Assembly: GCF_000311725.1 (NCBI RefSeq)
Contig: NZ_HE978516.1
Span: forward strand, 46,837 to 110,836
DNA: 64,000 nt
Direction of reading: 5' to 3'
Source of the DNA: Robertmurraya massiliosenegalensis JC6
Lineage (GTDB): Bacteria > Bacillota > Bacilli > Bacillales > Cytobacillaceae
The notes beneath the pieces are model-generated. The model was not told where the DNA came from. It searched no databases and saw nothing but the letters and a program-made list of their open reading frames with translations. The position numbers were made by a program, and so were the translations under genes. This document shows positions 63,975 to 64,000 of this stretch, piece by piece. How positions within the stretch are numbered: position 1 is the stretch's first letter; each line of letters begins with the position of its first letter.

Positions 63975-64000
63975 GAACCCATAATAATGTTATTCTCGAA
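63971..64000 (+). CDS. mrpB: Mrp antiporter subunit B, first codons only
   Basis: An ATG at 63971 overlaps the mrpA stop (ATGA) and opens a frame reading MRTHNNVILE up to the window edge, matching the start of MrpB (short polar lead, then NVIL). GGAAGAGG precedes it. The rest of the operon lies beyond the window. Confidence 0.85.
   Translation, partial: MRTHNNVILE

Overview
The window is chromosomal DNA from a low-GC Gram-positive, spore-forming bacterium of the Bacillaceae. Several genes match the yug/kap/mrp neighbourhood of Bacillus subtilis (yugO, yugN, pgi, yugJ, yugI, alaR-alaT, yugF, yugE, patB, kapB, kapD, pbpD, yufK, mrpA). Spore-linked genes (csgA, yteA) and a RocR/sigma-54 arginine-catabolism pair agree with this. 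I see no tRNA, rRNA, CRISPR array, insertion sequence or phage gene.

Layout. 1-7.5 kb: tandem hairpin repeats, malate synthase G, and a leftward glycolate oxidase operon headed by its own FadR-type regulator. 7.9-14.1 kb: a small zinc-ribbon-like protein and a leftward peptide ABC transporter in the order D-F-A-B-C. 14.8-24.7 kb: housekeeping and stress genes (YteA, CsgA, YceI, a potassium channel, YugN, Pgi, an iron alcohol dehydrogenase, RocD/RocR, YugI). 25.0-45.1 kb: one leftward exopolysaccharide locus. 46-64 kb: an NSS transporter, small regulators, alanine metabolism, a cobalamin-riboswitch-controlled cobT, PatB, a PPIase, KapB/KapD, PBP4, a radical SAM/SPASM enzyme, YufK, and the start of the Mrp Na+/H+ antiporter operon.

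The exopolysaccharide locus is the most distinctive part. In transcription order it encodes a SinR-type regulator, a Wzz-like modulator and a BY-kinase-like ATPase, GtaB, an initiating sugar-phosphate transferase, an EpsG/Wzy-like polymerase, five glycosyltransferases of families 2 and 4 (one frameshifted), FdtA/FdtB-type and RmlA/RmlB enzymes for a dTDP-3-amino-3,6-dideoxyhexose, and a Wzx flippase. After a hairpin terminator comes GmhA-HldE-GT9-GmhB, a route to ADP-D-glycero-D-manno-heptose plus a heptosyltransferase-like enzyme, and finally a membrane-anchored glycoside hydrolase. Nucleotide-sugar supply, assembly, export and trimming are thus all encoded together. The predicted product is a heptose- and amino-sugar-containing polysaccharide, probably under SinR-like control.

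Other points of interest are two apparent frameshifts (a GT2 gene and yugE), a terminator hairpin that contains the yugN ribosome-binding site, a pair of related palindromic elements 42 kb apart, a long composite hairpin upstream of yugF, and the absence of kinB beside kapB.
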